Source: Isoetes taiwanensis (Eukaryota > Streptophyta > Lycopodiopsida > Isoetales > Isoetaceae). From it: DNA of 64,000 nt. The notes under the pieces are model-generated. The model was not told the origin of the DNA and did no database searches. It worked only from the letters and a program-made list of their open reading frames with translations. The stretch lies in assembly GCA_021234155.1 (NCBI GenBank), contig JAJEKV010000002.1, forward strand, positions 9,450,409-9,514,408, in the 5' to 3' direction. Below, one piece after another: positions 11,150-24,000 of the stretch. A program made the translations under genes and the position numbers. Numbering within the stretch: the stretch's first letter is position 1; each line of letters opens with the position of its first letter.

Positions 11150-13729
11150 ATGGCATCAAAAGCTTCTATGGGTTTCGCTCTCGCGCTTCTCATTTTAGGA
11201 GCCATATTTAAACAAGCAAATCCCAAGACCTACCCCCTTCAACAGGGATGGGCTTCAAAGAATGATCCGCATCTTGCAGAGGTCCAAGCGTCAGATGGAA
11301 GCATGCATCGGCTCCTTACAACCACATCCAATTCATCCAAGCAGCAAATGACCATCACAAGTGACAACGGTACGTTTGGCCTTGCCTTTTTCCGTTTCTC
11401 AAATACCAGTACTCATTTCTATCTAAGCTTAATTTTGGGAGCTGGAAAAACTTGGGGAGTCCCTGTCTGGTCTGCAAACAGAAACAACCCTGTTGGGGAA
11501 AATGCAACTCTTTTACTCACAGCACAGACCAGTCTGTCTTTGCAGGATAAGAATGGCACAGTTATATGGTCTTCCTCTGTTGTGGGTATTGTTTCTTTAG
11601 ATGTTCCAGAAACGGGAAACTTTACTTTCAACAACAGCACAGGAAATGCACTTTGGAAAAGTTTTGATCATCCTACTGATTGTCTACTTGTGGGCCAAAG
11701 TGTATCCACAGGGCAAAAGTTTGTGGGCAGTGCCTCAAACTCTACCATGGAAGAGGGAATATTTGAGGCTGTACTTGAGGTGGCTGGCTTTGTTATGTAC
11801 CTTAATTGGTCTGATTCAAAAATGCCTTATTTTGTGTGGAGCCTTGCTGGCTCAGATGCTAAATCTACACTTGTTAGATGTTCGCCATATGTGACTCAGT
11901 TAACAATCAACAGCGAGTTCTTTAACATGGGTTACCGCCTGCCTCCGGGTACGGTGAATTCCAATGGTGCAAGCGCATGTATACCTGACACCACAGTGTC
12001 TTTCACTACATCATTTTCTAATGCCTGGCTTTTTGTCAGGCTAGATTCCAATGGTGATCTGATTGTTTTCAGTCGTGCCAAAGATAATACAATCTCAGGT
12101 TGGAATAGGAACTTTCAATTGCAGGACTACATTTCTGGCAAGTGCCAACTGCCTATGACATGTGGCCCATATGGTATCTGTACAAATGATGGTTGTAAGT
12201 GCCTCAAGGGAAGCAAAGAGAAAGAATCTTATCAAGACTCCCAAGAAAAATGTACAGATCCAACCTGGGCTCATCCTACATGTGTAGAAAATGAAGCTGC
12301 CAACAAGCATTTTCTAACACTCGCAAACACTAGCTATTCTTCTATAGAGAAGTATGGTTCCCCTGACAAGATTTCAACCTTGGGCGACTGTAAGAGTCTA
12401 TGTCTTGGAAATTGTTCATGTCATGCTTTATTCTTTGATGGAAGCAATGGCCATTGTTATTTTCTTGATCAAGCTTTAGGAAGCATGACATCACATGGGA
12501 GCTCGACAGTCACGGCATTGCTCAAGTTCTCAAATATTAAGTTCGTTCCCACTCCTTTGCCAAGGAAGGGCTTGACTCGTCTCCAACTTATATTGACTTG
12601 CATTGCAGTCATATCATTCATCTTGTTACTAGCTTTAGTGGTTGTGTTGTATATCAAGCTGAGAAAGACTTCGGATGAACTAGATATTATTTTATCCTCT
12701 TTGCAAGGCCCTCCACATAGGTTTTCATACCAGAAACTACAGGCATGCACTAATAAGTTTTCCAATAAATTAGGAAGTGGAGGCTTTGGAACTGTTTACA
12801 AGGGTTCTTTGCCAAATGGTAAAGAATTGGCTGTTAAGAGACTTGAAACGTCTAGTCAAGGACAAAAGGAGTTCATAGCAGAGGTGGTCTCCATGGGAAG
12901 CATTGGCCATACGAACATTGTCAAGCTCTGCGGTTTTTGTGCAGAGAAATCCCACAAGTTGCTTGTATATGAGTACATGCCAAATGGATCTCTAGACCAG
13001 TGGATATTTTATGAGAACGATAATGCTGTTCTAGATTGGAAAACCAGGTACCAGATTGCTCTGGGCACTGCACGTGGTTTGGCATACTTACATAATAAGT
13101 GTCATGATTCAATCATACATCTTGATATTAAGCCTCAGAGCATCCTCTTGGATAATAGTTTTAATCCAAAAGTTTCAGATTTTGGCCTGTCCAAGTTACT
13201 TGGGAGTAAAGACACATCTCAAGTAAATACCTGTGTAAGAGGAACACCAGGTTACCTTGCCCCAGAGTGGTTGCTACAGTCCGTAGCAACCAAAAAATGT
13301 GATGTATACAGTTATGGTATGGTATTGCTCGAACTTGTTGGAGGGCGAAAAAATTTAGATTCAACAAAGCTTGATTCTGCTCTCAGCTGGTATTTTCCAG
13401 CATGGGTTGTGAACGAGATCAGGCAGGGCAGGATTAATTGTGTTATAGATCCAAAGCTGAGGGCAGAGGCATCCAATGGGGAGTATGAGGAAGAAATCAG
13501 GAGGCTGATTAAGACTGCATTGTGGTGTATACAAGAGAACCCGGCAAGCAGACCTGGGATAGAACATGTAGTTGGCATGTTGGAAGGAGTCGAGAAATTA
13601 GATGATCCACCATTGGATTATCATTTCACTGTGCAAGCACAGGGAATCATAGACATCAGCTCAAATCATGAAAGCGTCCGCGTCATGTACGTTCAAGACA
13701 GTAGTACTATTTCACTTAACCATAACTGA
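11150..13729 (+). CDS. G-type lectin S-receptor-like Ser/Thr kinase, SD2-5-like
   Basis: Intronless gene for an 859-residue plasma-membrane receptor kinase. Order: signal peptide (1 to about 25; Met7 is an alternative start), bulb-type lectin domain with VWSANRNNP around residue 107 and a WKSFDHPTD motif, EGF-like Cys cluster (about 332-352), PAN/apple domain (about 375-450, C414 onward), one membrane helix (about 478-502) and a cytosolic kinase (about 535-810). The kinase has the Gly loop GSGGFG (542-547), ATP-binding Lys563, catalytic Asp659 in HLD (non-RD type), and DFG at 677-679. The metal-binding Asn that normally ends the HxDxKxxN loop is Ser664 (codon AGC); the paralogue at 49.0-51.6 kb has Asn. 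Activity may be reduced. Such receptors bind carbohydrate or lipid ligands and signal in immunity or development; the ligand is unknown. Length and frame are complete, so I take it as a real gene. Confidence 0.93.
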   Translation: MASKASMGFALALLILGAIFKQANPKTYPLQQGWASKNDPHLAEVQASDGSMHRLLTTTSNSSKQQMTITSDNGTFGLAFFRFSNTSTHFYLSLILGAGKTWGVPVWSANRNNPVGENATLLLTAQTSLSLQDKNGTVIWSSSVVGIVSLDVPETGNFTFNNSTGNALWKSFDHPTDCLLVGQSVSTGQKFVGSASNSTMEEGIFEAVLEVAGFVMYLNWSDSKMPYFVWSLAGSDAKSTLVRCSPYVTQLTINSEFFNMGYRLPPGTVNSNGASACIPDTTVSFTTSFSNAWLFVRLDSNGDLIVFSRAKDNTISGWNRNFQLQDYISGKCQLPMTCGPYGICTNDGCKCLKGSKEKESYQDSQEKCTDPTWAHPTCVENEAANKHFLTLANTSYSSIEKYGSPDKISTLGDCKSLCLGNCSCHALFFDGSNGHCYFLDQALGSMTSHGSSTVTALLKFSNIKFVPTPLPRKGLTRLQLILTCIAVISFILLLALVVVLYIKLRKTSDELDIILSSLQGPPHRFSYQKLQACTNKFSNKLGSGGFGTVYKGSLPNGKELAVKRLETSSQGQKEFIAEVVSMGSIGHTNIVKLCGFCAEKSHKLLVYEYMPNGSLDQWIFYENDNAVLDWKTRYQIALGTARGLAYLHNKCHDSIIHLDIKPQSILLDNSFNPKVSDFGLSKLLGSKDTSQVNTCVRGTPGYLAPEWLLQSVATKKCDVYSYGMVLLELVGGRKNLDSTKLDSALSWYFPAWVVNEIRQGRINCVIDPKLRAEASNGEYEEEIRRLIKTALWCIQENPASRPGIEHVVGMLEGVEKLDDPPLDYHFTVQAQGIIDISSNHESVRVMYVQDSSTISLNHN

Positions 13730-14855
13730 TGTTTCATTCACCAGCCATCACCAAATGGTTGCATTATCCAATATGTATAATTATTGTCTATCAGAAACTC
13801 AAGGACAGTAAATCAAATCTTCAAATAGCAGTACCAAAGCCCACACGAATAACGAATTACCTTTCCTGAGGGGTTAATATCAGTCTAGAGGAATATTTCC
13901 TTTCTAGGGCAACTTCCTAAGATTTTGTTTACAGAAGTAGCTTTTATTGTATTATTTATATTTTGATGGCACTCATTAGGAAACGAATCTTGGTTTGCCT
14001 GCATGGTTAAGTATACACTAAATCACGAAGTAAATAATTACGTCCTTGCCATCACTAGTTGTTAACTTGATATACAAAATAAAGCAAGAGTCTACAAAAA
14101 CTAGGAGTAGGGTAGCCTTGATGGTAAAATTCCCTGTAAACAACTCGGGCTAGAATGTATATTAAATCATGAAGGCTAGCCACCATGTAGCCAATAGGAC
14201 TAATCAGCAAGTAAATGCTAATCTGCATGTCATTATTGATCTTTTGAAACTTTTCCAAGAAAATTGGCATCAAGGAGTTGAAGGTCCAATATCTTCATCC
14301 TTCACCAAGGCGGCACTCATCTGTCGAAGCTCCAGGTACCAACTAAGACCCACCAAAGCTATCCCTATCACAACATATATAATCATACATCAACATTATA
14401 TGGGCTGCAGGTATCTAGTTCATCGACATTCTAATGCTTGGTTTCTGGTTTCGTGAATGACTTCGTGAATTGATAAAAAAAGGGTGAAAAACAAAGTGGT
14501 GCACACGAGAAGTTGCCCTCTGATGGCCCGAGAGTGTGTTTTCATGACTTAAATTGACTGCCAATTCTAATAAGATATTACTTGTATATTTTGCAGATGG
14601 AAAATGAATATAAGATTGATCATGATAATTCACAAATTGTGTTGGCTACGGGAGGCCTGCGCAGAGGAATGGATTATTTTGTCTTCTGGAACAACAAGTT
14701 AGGAAACATGGATTTAATGAGGATTATGTGGCCAAAATCAAATCTTTGAAACCAGCTTGTAGATCATAATCCCTTGTGCAATCAGTTGATTTGACAATGT
14801 TGCAAACGGATGATTAAGTCACAATAGGATGCAAAACTTTTAACCTTTAGATGAA
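13730..14855. other. 3' flank of the kinase gene, no other gene seen
   Basis: AT-rich sequence with no canonical AATAAA placed confidently. At about 14490-14530 a short piece matches the tail of the hairpin-bearing repeat found near 5770. Confidence 0.4.
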
Positions 14856-14884
14856 CTAGTAACGGTGCCTGGCATTGCCGGGCA
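14856..14884 (-). mobile_element. Helitron-type 3' terminus, minus strand
   Basis: Read on the minus strand, a GC-rich hairpin (TGCCCGGC, short loop, GCCAGGCA; 14884-14866) is followed six bases later by CTAG (14859-14856) and then T. This is the usual plant Helitron 3' end (hairpin, CTRR, insertion before T). The element body would extend to higher coordinates. Its 5' TC end was not located, so its length is unknown. Confidence 0.6.
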
Positions 14885-17800
14885 TAAATACTTTTGTGTT
14901 TGTTGCCAGGCATAAGTATGATTGTGTTTGTATTGTGTGGGACGATGAAGTAATTGATGTTGTTTACAAATATAGGGAAAATGTTGATGCTAGGGTTGTT
15001 CGAGCTTGCGTAAGGCACATGAGAGCATGTGTTTAAGTTAATTTATGCAAAGTAGTTGGGAAGCTTCAAAATTGTTTTTGCTCGTAGCAATCCTTTATGG
15101 ACTTGTAACTTAATAGTCAAAGGTCCAATCAATTGACTGTGTTGGAAATTTGAAAAGATGACTTGAATTTGAAGGATGTATTTTAAGGGGGTGGGTTTTT
15201 TTTTTTTTCTTTTGGAGTGGTAGACTTGTGTATGTATGTTGATGATAAGTACTTTTGAAAGTTGCAATTTGTTACATTTTTAGAATGATGGAATGATCTT
15301 GAAAGGTTTGTGTAGATATGAAGGTACATCTCTACAGAAGTAAGAATATTTACCGACGATATAATGAAAATCATCAAAATCATAGGTAACAAAGAAAAAA
15401 AAAATGAGAAAGAAGGCAAGCAACATCAAAATCTATAGGTAGCAAAAAGAGAAATGTGTAGTCCTCTACGTGTGTTAGAACGGAGGAGTTGTATTTGCTA
15501 AACAACATTGAACTCCCAAGTTAATTGTGCATATGTGTGCTTTCGAGGTTCATTTCATTGGTTGGTTGTATTTAATTTTCATAACTATGATATATGTTAT
15601 TCTCTGTCTTAAGTATCATTGACTACTACTAATACGTCTTGTCATTTAAGCATTCTTGGCCTCACAAAGGCCTGAAGTACTGAATAACATGAATAACTCT
15701 GCGTGATTCCCATCCTTGCAAATTCCATAAGCTCCTTGATCTGTCAGTATATTTGATCAAGGTGTCTAATCCTCAGGTTCAGTTGTTTTTTCTCAAAACT
15801 TAATTCGAAGGAATTGAGTATTTAGAGAGCTTTGATAAATCATTAGAGGAACTCATTGTTCTTGGTCTGTGTTGTTGACTTTAAGAATGATGCATTCTAT
15901 TTTGTAAAAGTTGATGAGTTTGTCTTTTCCATTCCATAGCGAAAGCACCTGTTGAAGCTGGAGAAAAATTGTTTAGGTTAAAGTTTATGTGTACATGAGA
16001 TGCATGTTAGGAAGCATATAACTATACCTTGTTGTTGCGGTGTTGGTCCAGTGGAGCTTTGAAACATGTGATTGTCTATCATACGGTGGTCATCGTAATA
16101 ATAGACAAAAATGTAAATTGACCTCTCGGGTGTCATTGATGTGCTGCCTCATAACTATAAGTACATGCTGGATTTGCTTATTGTACAAAAACATTAAGGT
16201 TAGGTTCTGGAATTCAAAATGTGGGAATACATATTTATATTTGAAGGAAGAGCTTACATGCAATGTCAACGATGAAATTGACACTGTTGCAATTGATATT
16301 CATTGCCTGAATAATATGGTTGTACGTCATCAGTAGTAGGGATAGGGATTCCATGGCATCCATGAAAACTGCTTTCTTTGCTTTTCAATTGGCAAAATAT
16401 GCAGATCTCTCCTTTCTTGCTTGGAAAGACCTTCTGCAGAGGAAAGTGTGGTTTTTTTTAGCAAACATAGCATGGGAAAACAATGAATCGTGTACATTGG
16501 AAGAAGAGAGACATGAAGAACATGCCAAATTCAAAGTATACATAGAGAATAGGCATGAGGCATACCTTGCTCTTGTTGGGTTCTTGTTAGATGCATCGTG
16601 CGAAGCAAGGTAGCATCAGGGTCTCTTGAAGTTTGTACAAGGGACAATAAACCCTGAAAGAGTATTAATCTAATTTATAAAGAATGAAGAATGGTATGAC
16701 TATGTAGAGTGAAATGCTTCTATATGCATTCCCAAAGTCTACTTACTGGATGAAAAAGAGAGGGTGCAATTACTCATGCTCGTATTGCAATTAACATTGT
16801 GTCTTCTTGATCCTTGGCTGCCATCTCCATCTAATGGGCAATTTTTCCTTCTCCTAGAATCCAACAGAGACAACGGCATGTGGTGACGAATCCAGCAGAG
16901 ACAACGGCATGTGGTGACATTGAACATGCAGGTTCAGGAACTTATTGTAGATATTACGGAAGGAATGGAGCTTAAAAAAATAGAGTTAGAACTTTCATGG
17001 ACTCTTTTACAGACTTGTCACTGTAAGAAAGGTTTTTAAGCAAACACTGGACTGGAAGCATGCCATGACGTCTCAAAATCATCACAGTAACAGGGGCCAA
17101 ACAGTGTAGAGGGACATTATAGGATGAGTTGGAGAATCAGTCCATGGATTATCTTTTAAAATGAATGTGCTTTTTAAAATTTCAAATAGCTCGCGACATT
17201 CAAGTCTAGTTTGTCTGTTACTTGTTACTGTGCATGTAATCACAAATACAAAAGGACATTGGTACAGAAATATATACATGCAGGGCCTTGTCGTAACATG
17301 GAACTGTCGCTGGCTATTCTATTGTTCTTGCAATGCAGTCCTATTGCTCAGCCATGCATACTCTCGAACAGCCTGCCAATATTATAAAGTTCATGTGTGA
17401 CGATGTGGATTGTGGCTTACTTTTCTTTGTATTCGCCTTAAGAGAAACGAAAAATGTCAGATGAGTATGGATGGAAATAGAGTGTTCTAAATCTGAGAAG
17501 ACAATAGTGGATGCAATCAGATTGCAGACGCAAGGCTGCTTAAAGGTAGTGGTTTGTTTTTTTGGAGGCAAAGTCATTTGTTGTCCTCTCACACATAAGT
17601 GTTTTAAAGTATAAGTACAAAGACAATCTAATTTAAAGTAGAAAGTACAATCCCAATTTGTTTTTATGTCAATGCCTGCTACCAATGTTAATTAAATACA
17701 GAGTCGGCATAATCAAATACATGATAATAGAAAGGGTAGCAAATGGTTGCAAATGAGGAAACAACTTAAGGCGGTGGACAATTCAATGATTGCCAATAAG

Positions 17801-18100
17801 CTATGACAACCTGCAATGCAGCCAACATACCACGTCTAATTCTTTAAGCTATTGTTATATCAACGCTAAAATTGATGCAAAAATATACATGCAGCTAATG
17901 TTATGTATTCTCAACATATTATGCAGACCTGAGCAGTTTATAATATTTCACCTGATGGCAGCATATATGGGTCACCATCAAAACCTGTTACAATCAGATC
18001 CAATTTGAACAATTGCGCGATAAAAGCAGGCCCAGAATTTGCAGGAAAAGTTATTTAGATGTAACTATTGTTCGCAAAGATAATAATCCTCTTCGCATAC
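14885..18100. other. AT-rich region, no supported gene
   Basis: Only short frames are present. The longest plus-strand frame near 16320-16613 gives a charged helical peptide without a recognisable family. The region may include the body of the minus-strand Helitron whose end is at 14856. Confidence 0.4.
16859..16921. repeat. Two tandem copies of a ~31-bp unit
   Basis: The segment CAGAGACAACGGCATGTGG and its surroundings is repeated twice head to tail with one or two mismatches. Confidence 0.7.
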
Positions 18101-18105
18101 CTATT

Positions 18106-18308
18106 TGTTACGAATATGGTAGCTCGGGGGAGTGGTCTTGGACGTTATTCTTGGTGGACTAGCATGGGCGTGTAAGAATGGCAAATTATGGAAAGCAAAG
18201 CAAATAAATGGCAATGAAACCTTATAATGATTATGGTTAAATAATATCTTGGAGGCAAGATATTATTTAATGGTTAAAGTTCTAGAGTTTAAATATAGTT
18301 GAGCCAAG
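18106..18308 (+). repeat. 5' LTR, left part
   Basis: It matches 26231-26433 of the 3' LTR with scattered changes. It contains a perfect hairpin at 18237-18270 (15-bp arms TTAAATAATATCTTG around GAGG), which is imperfect in the other LTR. The match breaks at 18308/18309, where the LINE begins. Confidence 0.9.
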
Positions 18309-20020
18309 TCGGCGGCAAAACTTTGATCGGTGATATCTCTCTTATCTGGTGTCGGATTTTGGCGTGCTTGGGCTCGTTGGAAAGCTTGCTCTGAGCTCTT
18401 TCCAGCGGTGTATAGCATCAGCTGTTTTGCATGTGATTTGTTGCTGCAAACAGCTGATTTCCGGACTGGTCCGGATGACATAGCTCTGCGGGCAGGGCTG
18501 ATGGGGGGCTCGATTGAGCCTCATGGCTGGGGGCTGAAGCCAAGGGAGATGGCGAGGAGAAAGAATCCTCCAGTAAAGGGGAAGGGCGGGTCTCGGCATG
18601 CATGAAGAGGCGTGGCTGTAGGAAGTGGCATGCAATTGGTGGCGAGATGAGGGAGCTCTTGGATCCCCGCCGGTTGAGAGGTATGTGGATTGCTCTTCCT
18701 CTCAATATAATTCGAGACCCAAGTAGATTGTGTTTTGGAGACTCGGTCTTGATTCCATCAAGCATGCCCCTTTAGGCCCGGATGCGTGATGCCCTCGCCC
18801 CTTTGTGCTTGGGAAGGGATCACTTCTTTGGTGATCGCCCTCTTCTAGGGTGCATGTAGCTGATGTGTCTCTGGGGTGCCCTGGATACCTCTCGGGGTGC
18901 GGCGGCAGCCCCAAATCTGTCTTGCCCGGCTGGCGAACAATGACTGCTTGTTGCTTTCGCATCACTTTCGGTAGGGGTTTTCAGATTGGATTAAGCGCAA
19001 GGCTCGGGGTGTAGAAGCGCCGTGTTCAAGAAGCTCGAAGTTTGTGGAGGATCATCACTCTGTTGACTTCTTGGCGACTCTTCGGAGACTCCATGGATAG
19101 ATATTGATCATACCGGGCATGTTCGGACCATTGAGAATCTAGTTTCATTTGCGGTGTTGGGCTATTTCCGGGTTACATATTGGACCACGCGAGGAGGTTT
19201 AGCTCTTGGCTTCTTTGGACATCTAAGGCGGATTGGTTTGCCGGTGTCGGTCTACGAAATTCTTACCAAATAATTTCTTCCTAATCATGTTTGGCTGAGT
19301 CTTACGTGCGGCAATTGGTTAGTCGGGGGTGGATCGTTGGGTGATTCATATGTGTTGTATCGATTATTATACTCGGCAATGTCCACGGTTCTTTGGCGGT
19401 TAAAATCCGTGTTGGTTCAGGTCGGGATCTTCCTCGACTGATGGTGCGATTTCTTGGTTTCTATGGCCAATGGCACGGGTGTATATTTGGCTCATTCTAT
19501 TGTGCGGTCCCCAAGATGCGTGTTGCTTTCTGCTGCTTTGCGCCTGTGCCTACTTCTCTTCGGTCGTAGTGGTCCACGGCATTTTCTTTTTCGATTGAAG
19601 CTTTTGAATGGCTCGAGATCCGGCGGATGTTTCCATCTATTGTGCTACCATTTGACCGGTGATGATCACGCTAGTCCTGCTTTGGTGCTTGTGATGTGGT
19701 AGGGGTTGCGGTGTTGATCACGGGGGCGGGATTCCTCGGTTCGAGGTCAGGCGAGAGGACTCCGTGGTGCGATGAGTGGCGTTGGGCGAGGTGGTGTGGT
19801 TGGGAGAGGTGGTGTGGGGCGAGGCGGGAGGCGGGCCGGGCCGCCCTGATGGCGGGGGCTAGGGGCGTGGTGGCTCGGGGGAGGGCTCGGATGATTTGGT
19901 TGTGGCTAGATCACGAGGGCGGGGGTTGTGGCGGGGGCTGGTGATCTGTTGGGGATGTCCCGATAGCGGTATGTCTTGAGCATGAGGTTTGGAACAACCC
20001 GGTTGGAGGTAGAGACTAGT

Positions 20021-20143
20021 GTGGCCCATGACTCTATGGAGGTGCAGGGGACTTCCAACACGTGTTGGAAGTGGAATATCGCAGTTGTGGCCCATGACTG
20101 TGGAGGTGCACAGGGGACTTCACACGTGTTGGAAGTGGAATAT
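20021..20143 (+). repeat. Tandem pair of a ~66-bp unit in the LINE
   Basis: Two adjacent copies beginning GTGGCCCATGACT and containing CACGTGTTGGAAGTGGAAT (20021 and 20087) lie between the presumed ORF1 and ORF2. Confidence 0.75.
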
Positions 20144-20264
20144 TAGGCGGTTTTTGTGGGTCACATTCTTTGTGATTAATCCTCGGCTCTAGATCTTGAC
20201 GACTCGTGGAGTGGGCTGATGGCACAGTGGGTAGGCATGTGGGGCTGGACACTTCTCCTACAGG

Positions 20265-23200
20265 ATGAATAGGTCGATCCTCGGTTGGAATGTGCGGGGG
20301 TGCGGTCCTCTAGTAGTAAGAGGGGGCGTATTTCTTTTGGCGCCGGCGATTGCGTCCGATATTATTTGCATTCAGGAGCATAAGTGTCCACGAGGGGTGA
20401 TATGTCGAGCTCATGAATATGGTTGGTAGGCGGTTTGGCTTTATTGCTTCTTCTTACGGGCGGACTAGTGGGGTACTCTTATTGCTTGGAAGATGGATGT
20501 GCGAGGTCACATACTCTGCGGCCCGCAGGAGGTTTGGTCGGTGGGCAATAATTAAGTGGTTTGGAGGCGGGCAAGAGTGGGGGATTGTTAATGTTTATGC
20601 CCCTAATCAGCCTTCTGGTGAGGGGTGCTTTGTGGGCCCGCGGTCAGGAATAAGTTTGCGAGCCCTTGGTGGGTTCTTGAGGTTGCTTGGTTGTTGTTAG
20701 GGGATTTCAATATGGTAGGCGAGTAGAAGATCTCGCTCGGTTACGCACCCGGCTTGTGCGAGGGATTTGAGAGGGACCCGGTGGTCTCGTTTGTTCGCGA
20801 TTTGGCCTTGGTTGAGGTCCACGGGGACTTGTCTTTCACCTATTGTAATAGGCGGATTGGTGCGGGCGGGCGTATGCTAGGCATGGCCCGGTGCTATGCT
20901 TCCCCATGCGCATTGGATGGTGTGCCCTCTTTTTGCCGGAGTAACATTCTCGTCTACCTCCATTTCTGATCATTACCCTCGGGTTTTGTCGGTCGGGTGC
21001 GGTTGCCTCTCGGCCTTTCGGGCCGGTGTTCGTTTGAACTGCAAACTACGGCTGATCGCGGATTTTTCGGCCCGGTGCGGGGAGTTGTGGCTTGATACCT
21101 TTTCATCTCACGGAAGGGTATATGCGGTATGGTGGCTGCGTTGGCGGGGTGAAGCGTTTTGCTAAGGTCTTTGGTAGGCGGCGTGTGCGGCGAGGCGGCG
21201 GGAGTTGCATAGTCTTTATCGGGAGTTGGAGAAGATTCGAGCGCTGACCTTCGATGGCATTAGGGGAGAATGCGGTGTTGCGGCGTATTGTTGCTTTGGA
21301 GCAGGTTAAAGTGCATGAGGCGTGTGAAGGCAGCCCTTACCTGGTTGAAGGAGGGGATACAAGTTTCGTCGGTGTTCTTGAGGCGACTAGAAGCGTGGCG
21401 ATATGCGGCATCTATGGCGTCCCTTGCTTTGCGATGGCGGACTTTGGAGGATCGCTGAGTTGCAGAGGTATGTGCATGCTCATTTCTCGGGGTTTTTGCG
21501 GCGCACTCTTCCCTATGGAGCGGGGAGATCACGGGGAGCTTGTTTTGGGGTACATTAAGCCATCTATTTTGCCTCACCAACGTGAGAGCTTGGGCGAGGA
21601 GCTCTCGGAGAGGATTTAAGCGGAGGCATGTATGTGCATGGCCAAGGATAAATGTCACAGGCTGGATGGCATCCCCGTGGAGTTCTTTCGGACTTATTGG
21701 GAGTGGGCTGGTGAGTGCATTGTACCGGGTGTATCTTGAGTTCTTTGCGGTCTTCTCACATGGATAGGATCTTGAATACGCATGCATTTCCTTGATTCCT
21801 AAGGTTAAGCGACCTTCTACTATTAATGATTGGAGGCCTATATCCTTGTTGTCCTCTGTGTACAAGATTATTGCGAAAGCCACGGGAGAAGTTGAAGCCG
21901 GTGTTGACTTCTTCCATTAGTAAGGTGCGATGCGGGTTTGTTCTGGGAGGAACATTTTGACTAATGTTTTGACTTATGAGGGCCTTCATTGGGCGGAGAA
22001 CAGTCAAGGCATTGCCTATCTTAAGCTTGACTTTGCCAAAGCTTATGATAGTGTCCGGTTGGGAGTTCTTATGCGCCATGATGTTAGCGTTGGGCTGTGG
22101 TCCACGCTTCTGAAACGATCATGGCTGCATAGGTCGGCCACGGGCTACGGTGGTGTGCGGGGTGAACCCTCGCCTTTTCTCCTTAGGCAGAGGGAGTGCG
22201 TCGAGGGGTGCCCTTTGGCACCATTTTTTTGTTCGATTGTGGCGGAGCCTTGTCTCGGTTGTTTTTGGGCTGCAGTGGAGGAGGGGGTGGTGGATGGGCC
22301 GGATGCGGGATGGTAGTCGGCCAGATTATTAACGGTTCGCCCGATGACACTTTTCTCTTCTTGATGGCGAGAAAGAGGAATTTCTTGAGGAATGTGAAGG
22401 GTTTCTTTGGATACTTTCTCCTTGGCCTCGGGCATTCTTACGAATTGGGGGCAAATGCTCGCATTATGGGCCCGATTGACTCGCCTCCCCTTGTTTGGCT
22501 CTATTCCCTTGGAAGGTGCTTCGAGGTAATGTGTGTACTAAGGCTGTTGGGTATTCCCTTTGGAGGGATGTTTCCATGGGGAGGGTGTGGGATGAGATTT
22601 TGCGGGGTTGAAAAACACCTCAATTGGTGGAAGGGTAGCAAGTTGTCCATGGCGGTAGGATCACTATTGCCAAGTCGGTACTGTAGCACTCATGTGTATA
22701 CAACATCTGCGATGTTAGCTCGAGGGTAAGATGGGCTTTGGATAAGATTGTTCGAAATTTTGTGTGGGGCGGGGATGATGAAGGCGGTTGTTAAAGTGGC
22801 TTGGTGGAAGTGTCTCGCCCAGGGAGGATGGGGGCTTGGCCATTACGGATTTGGCTTTGCATAGTAAGGTGTTGGTCTCTAAGTTTATTTGGAGCATGCT
22901 GCAGGATGGAGCATCTTCTCACAGTGCGGCACTATTGTGGCAATCTCTTCGCCATTGTGTGGCATTTGGAAAGTAGATGTGCATGTAGAGTTGCCCAGGG
23001 CCTTTGTTGTATGGTCTCGGCCTTTCCCACATGCATCCCCTTTTCTCCACGGGGTGTTGCGGGCTTGGGATCGCGTCGTGTGCTCTTCCAGCTAGATTAT
23101 GCCTCGGTTTATCACCACTCTTCTCCTTTCTTGTGGGTTCCTCTACCCCTAGCATTACTTGCCCTTGGCCCCTTGTGCATGCTCGGACCTTGAGGCCGTT

Positions 23201-24000
23201 GGAGGAGCTGCTTTGTGTTCACCTTGGAGGATTGGTATTGGGATGGTCGGCTAGCCTTTGTGGGAGTTCTTCGAGGCCGCTTTTCGCTGAAAGGGCGATG
23301 GCCAAGGGCTATCGGGAACAAGTGGCGGGGAGTATTCCGCTACACATACCTATAGTCCCTGAGGGTGATGTGGTGGTGCAGGTTTGGAAGGTTCATCCGG
23401 ATGTTGTATCTTCTTGTTTTGTGCGGTCTTGTTAGGGTGTTGGCTATTCATGACACTCTGCCCCTTGGGCAAGTGGTCTCTGCGGCTTAGGGTTCTCGAT
23501 GGCGCTCGGTTTGGGCGTGGACATGGAGCTCACTTCCCCACCCGAAGGTTAGTTATACGTGGTGGGGTGGTGCACGGCTATATCGGGGGGTGAATGTCCT
23601 TGTGAGTCGGTTTTAGGCGGGTGTGAGCCCTCTTTGCCCTTGTTGTGGCCTTCATGTCGTGAGGCTGTGGAGCATTGTCTGGTTTTATGCCCTCACTTGC
23701 GGGTTGCCTGGGATTGGATGAGGGGCTCTGTTTGAGGTGAGATTGAATAGCCAACAATTCTTTGCTTCATGTATATCACGGTGCTTGGCTCAGACGGCAA
23801 CAAGCCCTTGCATCGTATGCGTGGCTTGGTTGGTGTGGTTGATTTGGAAGCGGCGGTTGTGGATCTTTTCGAGGATTCAGACTGCGGCCTCTCGATTCCT
23901 CGACTTCGGTACAAGCTATTTCAAAGCTTTTGGTGTTCCGGGATTAGTAGTAGAGGAAGTTTTCCATTTGGCGGGACTTCTTGGGTGTGGTAGATGGTGA
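20265..24000 (+). pseudogene. LINE ORF2: endonuclease and reverse transcriptase
   Basis: It encoded the enzyme that nicks target DNA and copies the LINE RNA. Recognisable in order, in shifting frames: endonuclease start with GWNVRG (about 20280), a PDIICxQEHK-like block (20345-20395), IVNVYAPNQP (about 20590) and LLLGDFNM (about 20690). The reverse transcriptase follows with LDGIPVEFF (about 21660), ISLIPKVKRPSTINDWRPIS (about 21785-21845), AYLKLDFAKAYDSV (about 22015) and a PDDTFLF block in place of FADD (about 22340). A zinc-finger zf-RVT region (CPCC ... EHC) lies around 23635-23690, then a Trp-rich tail. Dozens of frame changes make it unreadable as one protein. Many may be sequence errors, because CAG/CTG triplets are scarce. 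Confidence 0.88.

Noticed and set aside
21260-21883. Minus-strand 207-residue open frame
   Set aside because: It is the shadow of LINE ORF2, whose reverse transcriptase motifs read on the plus strand.
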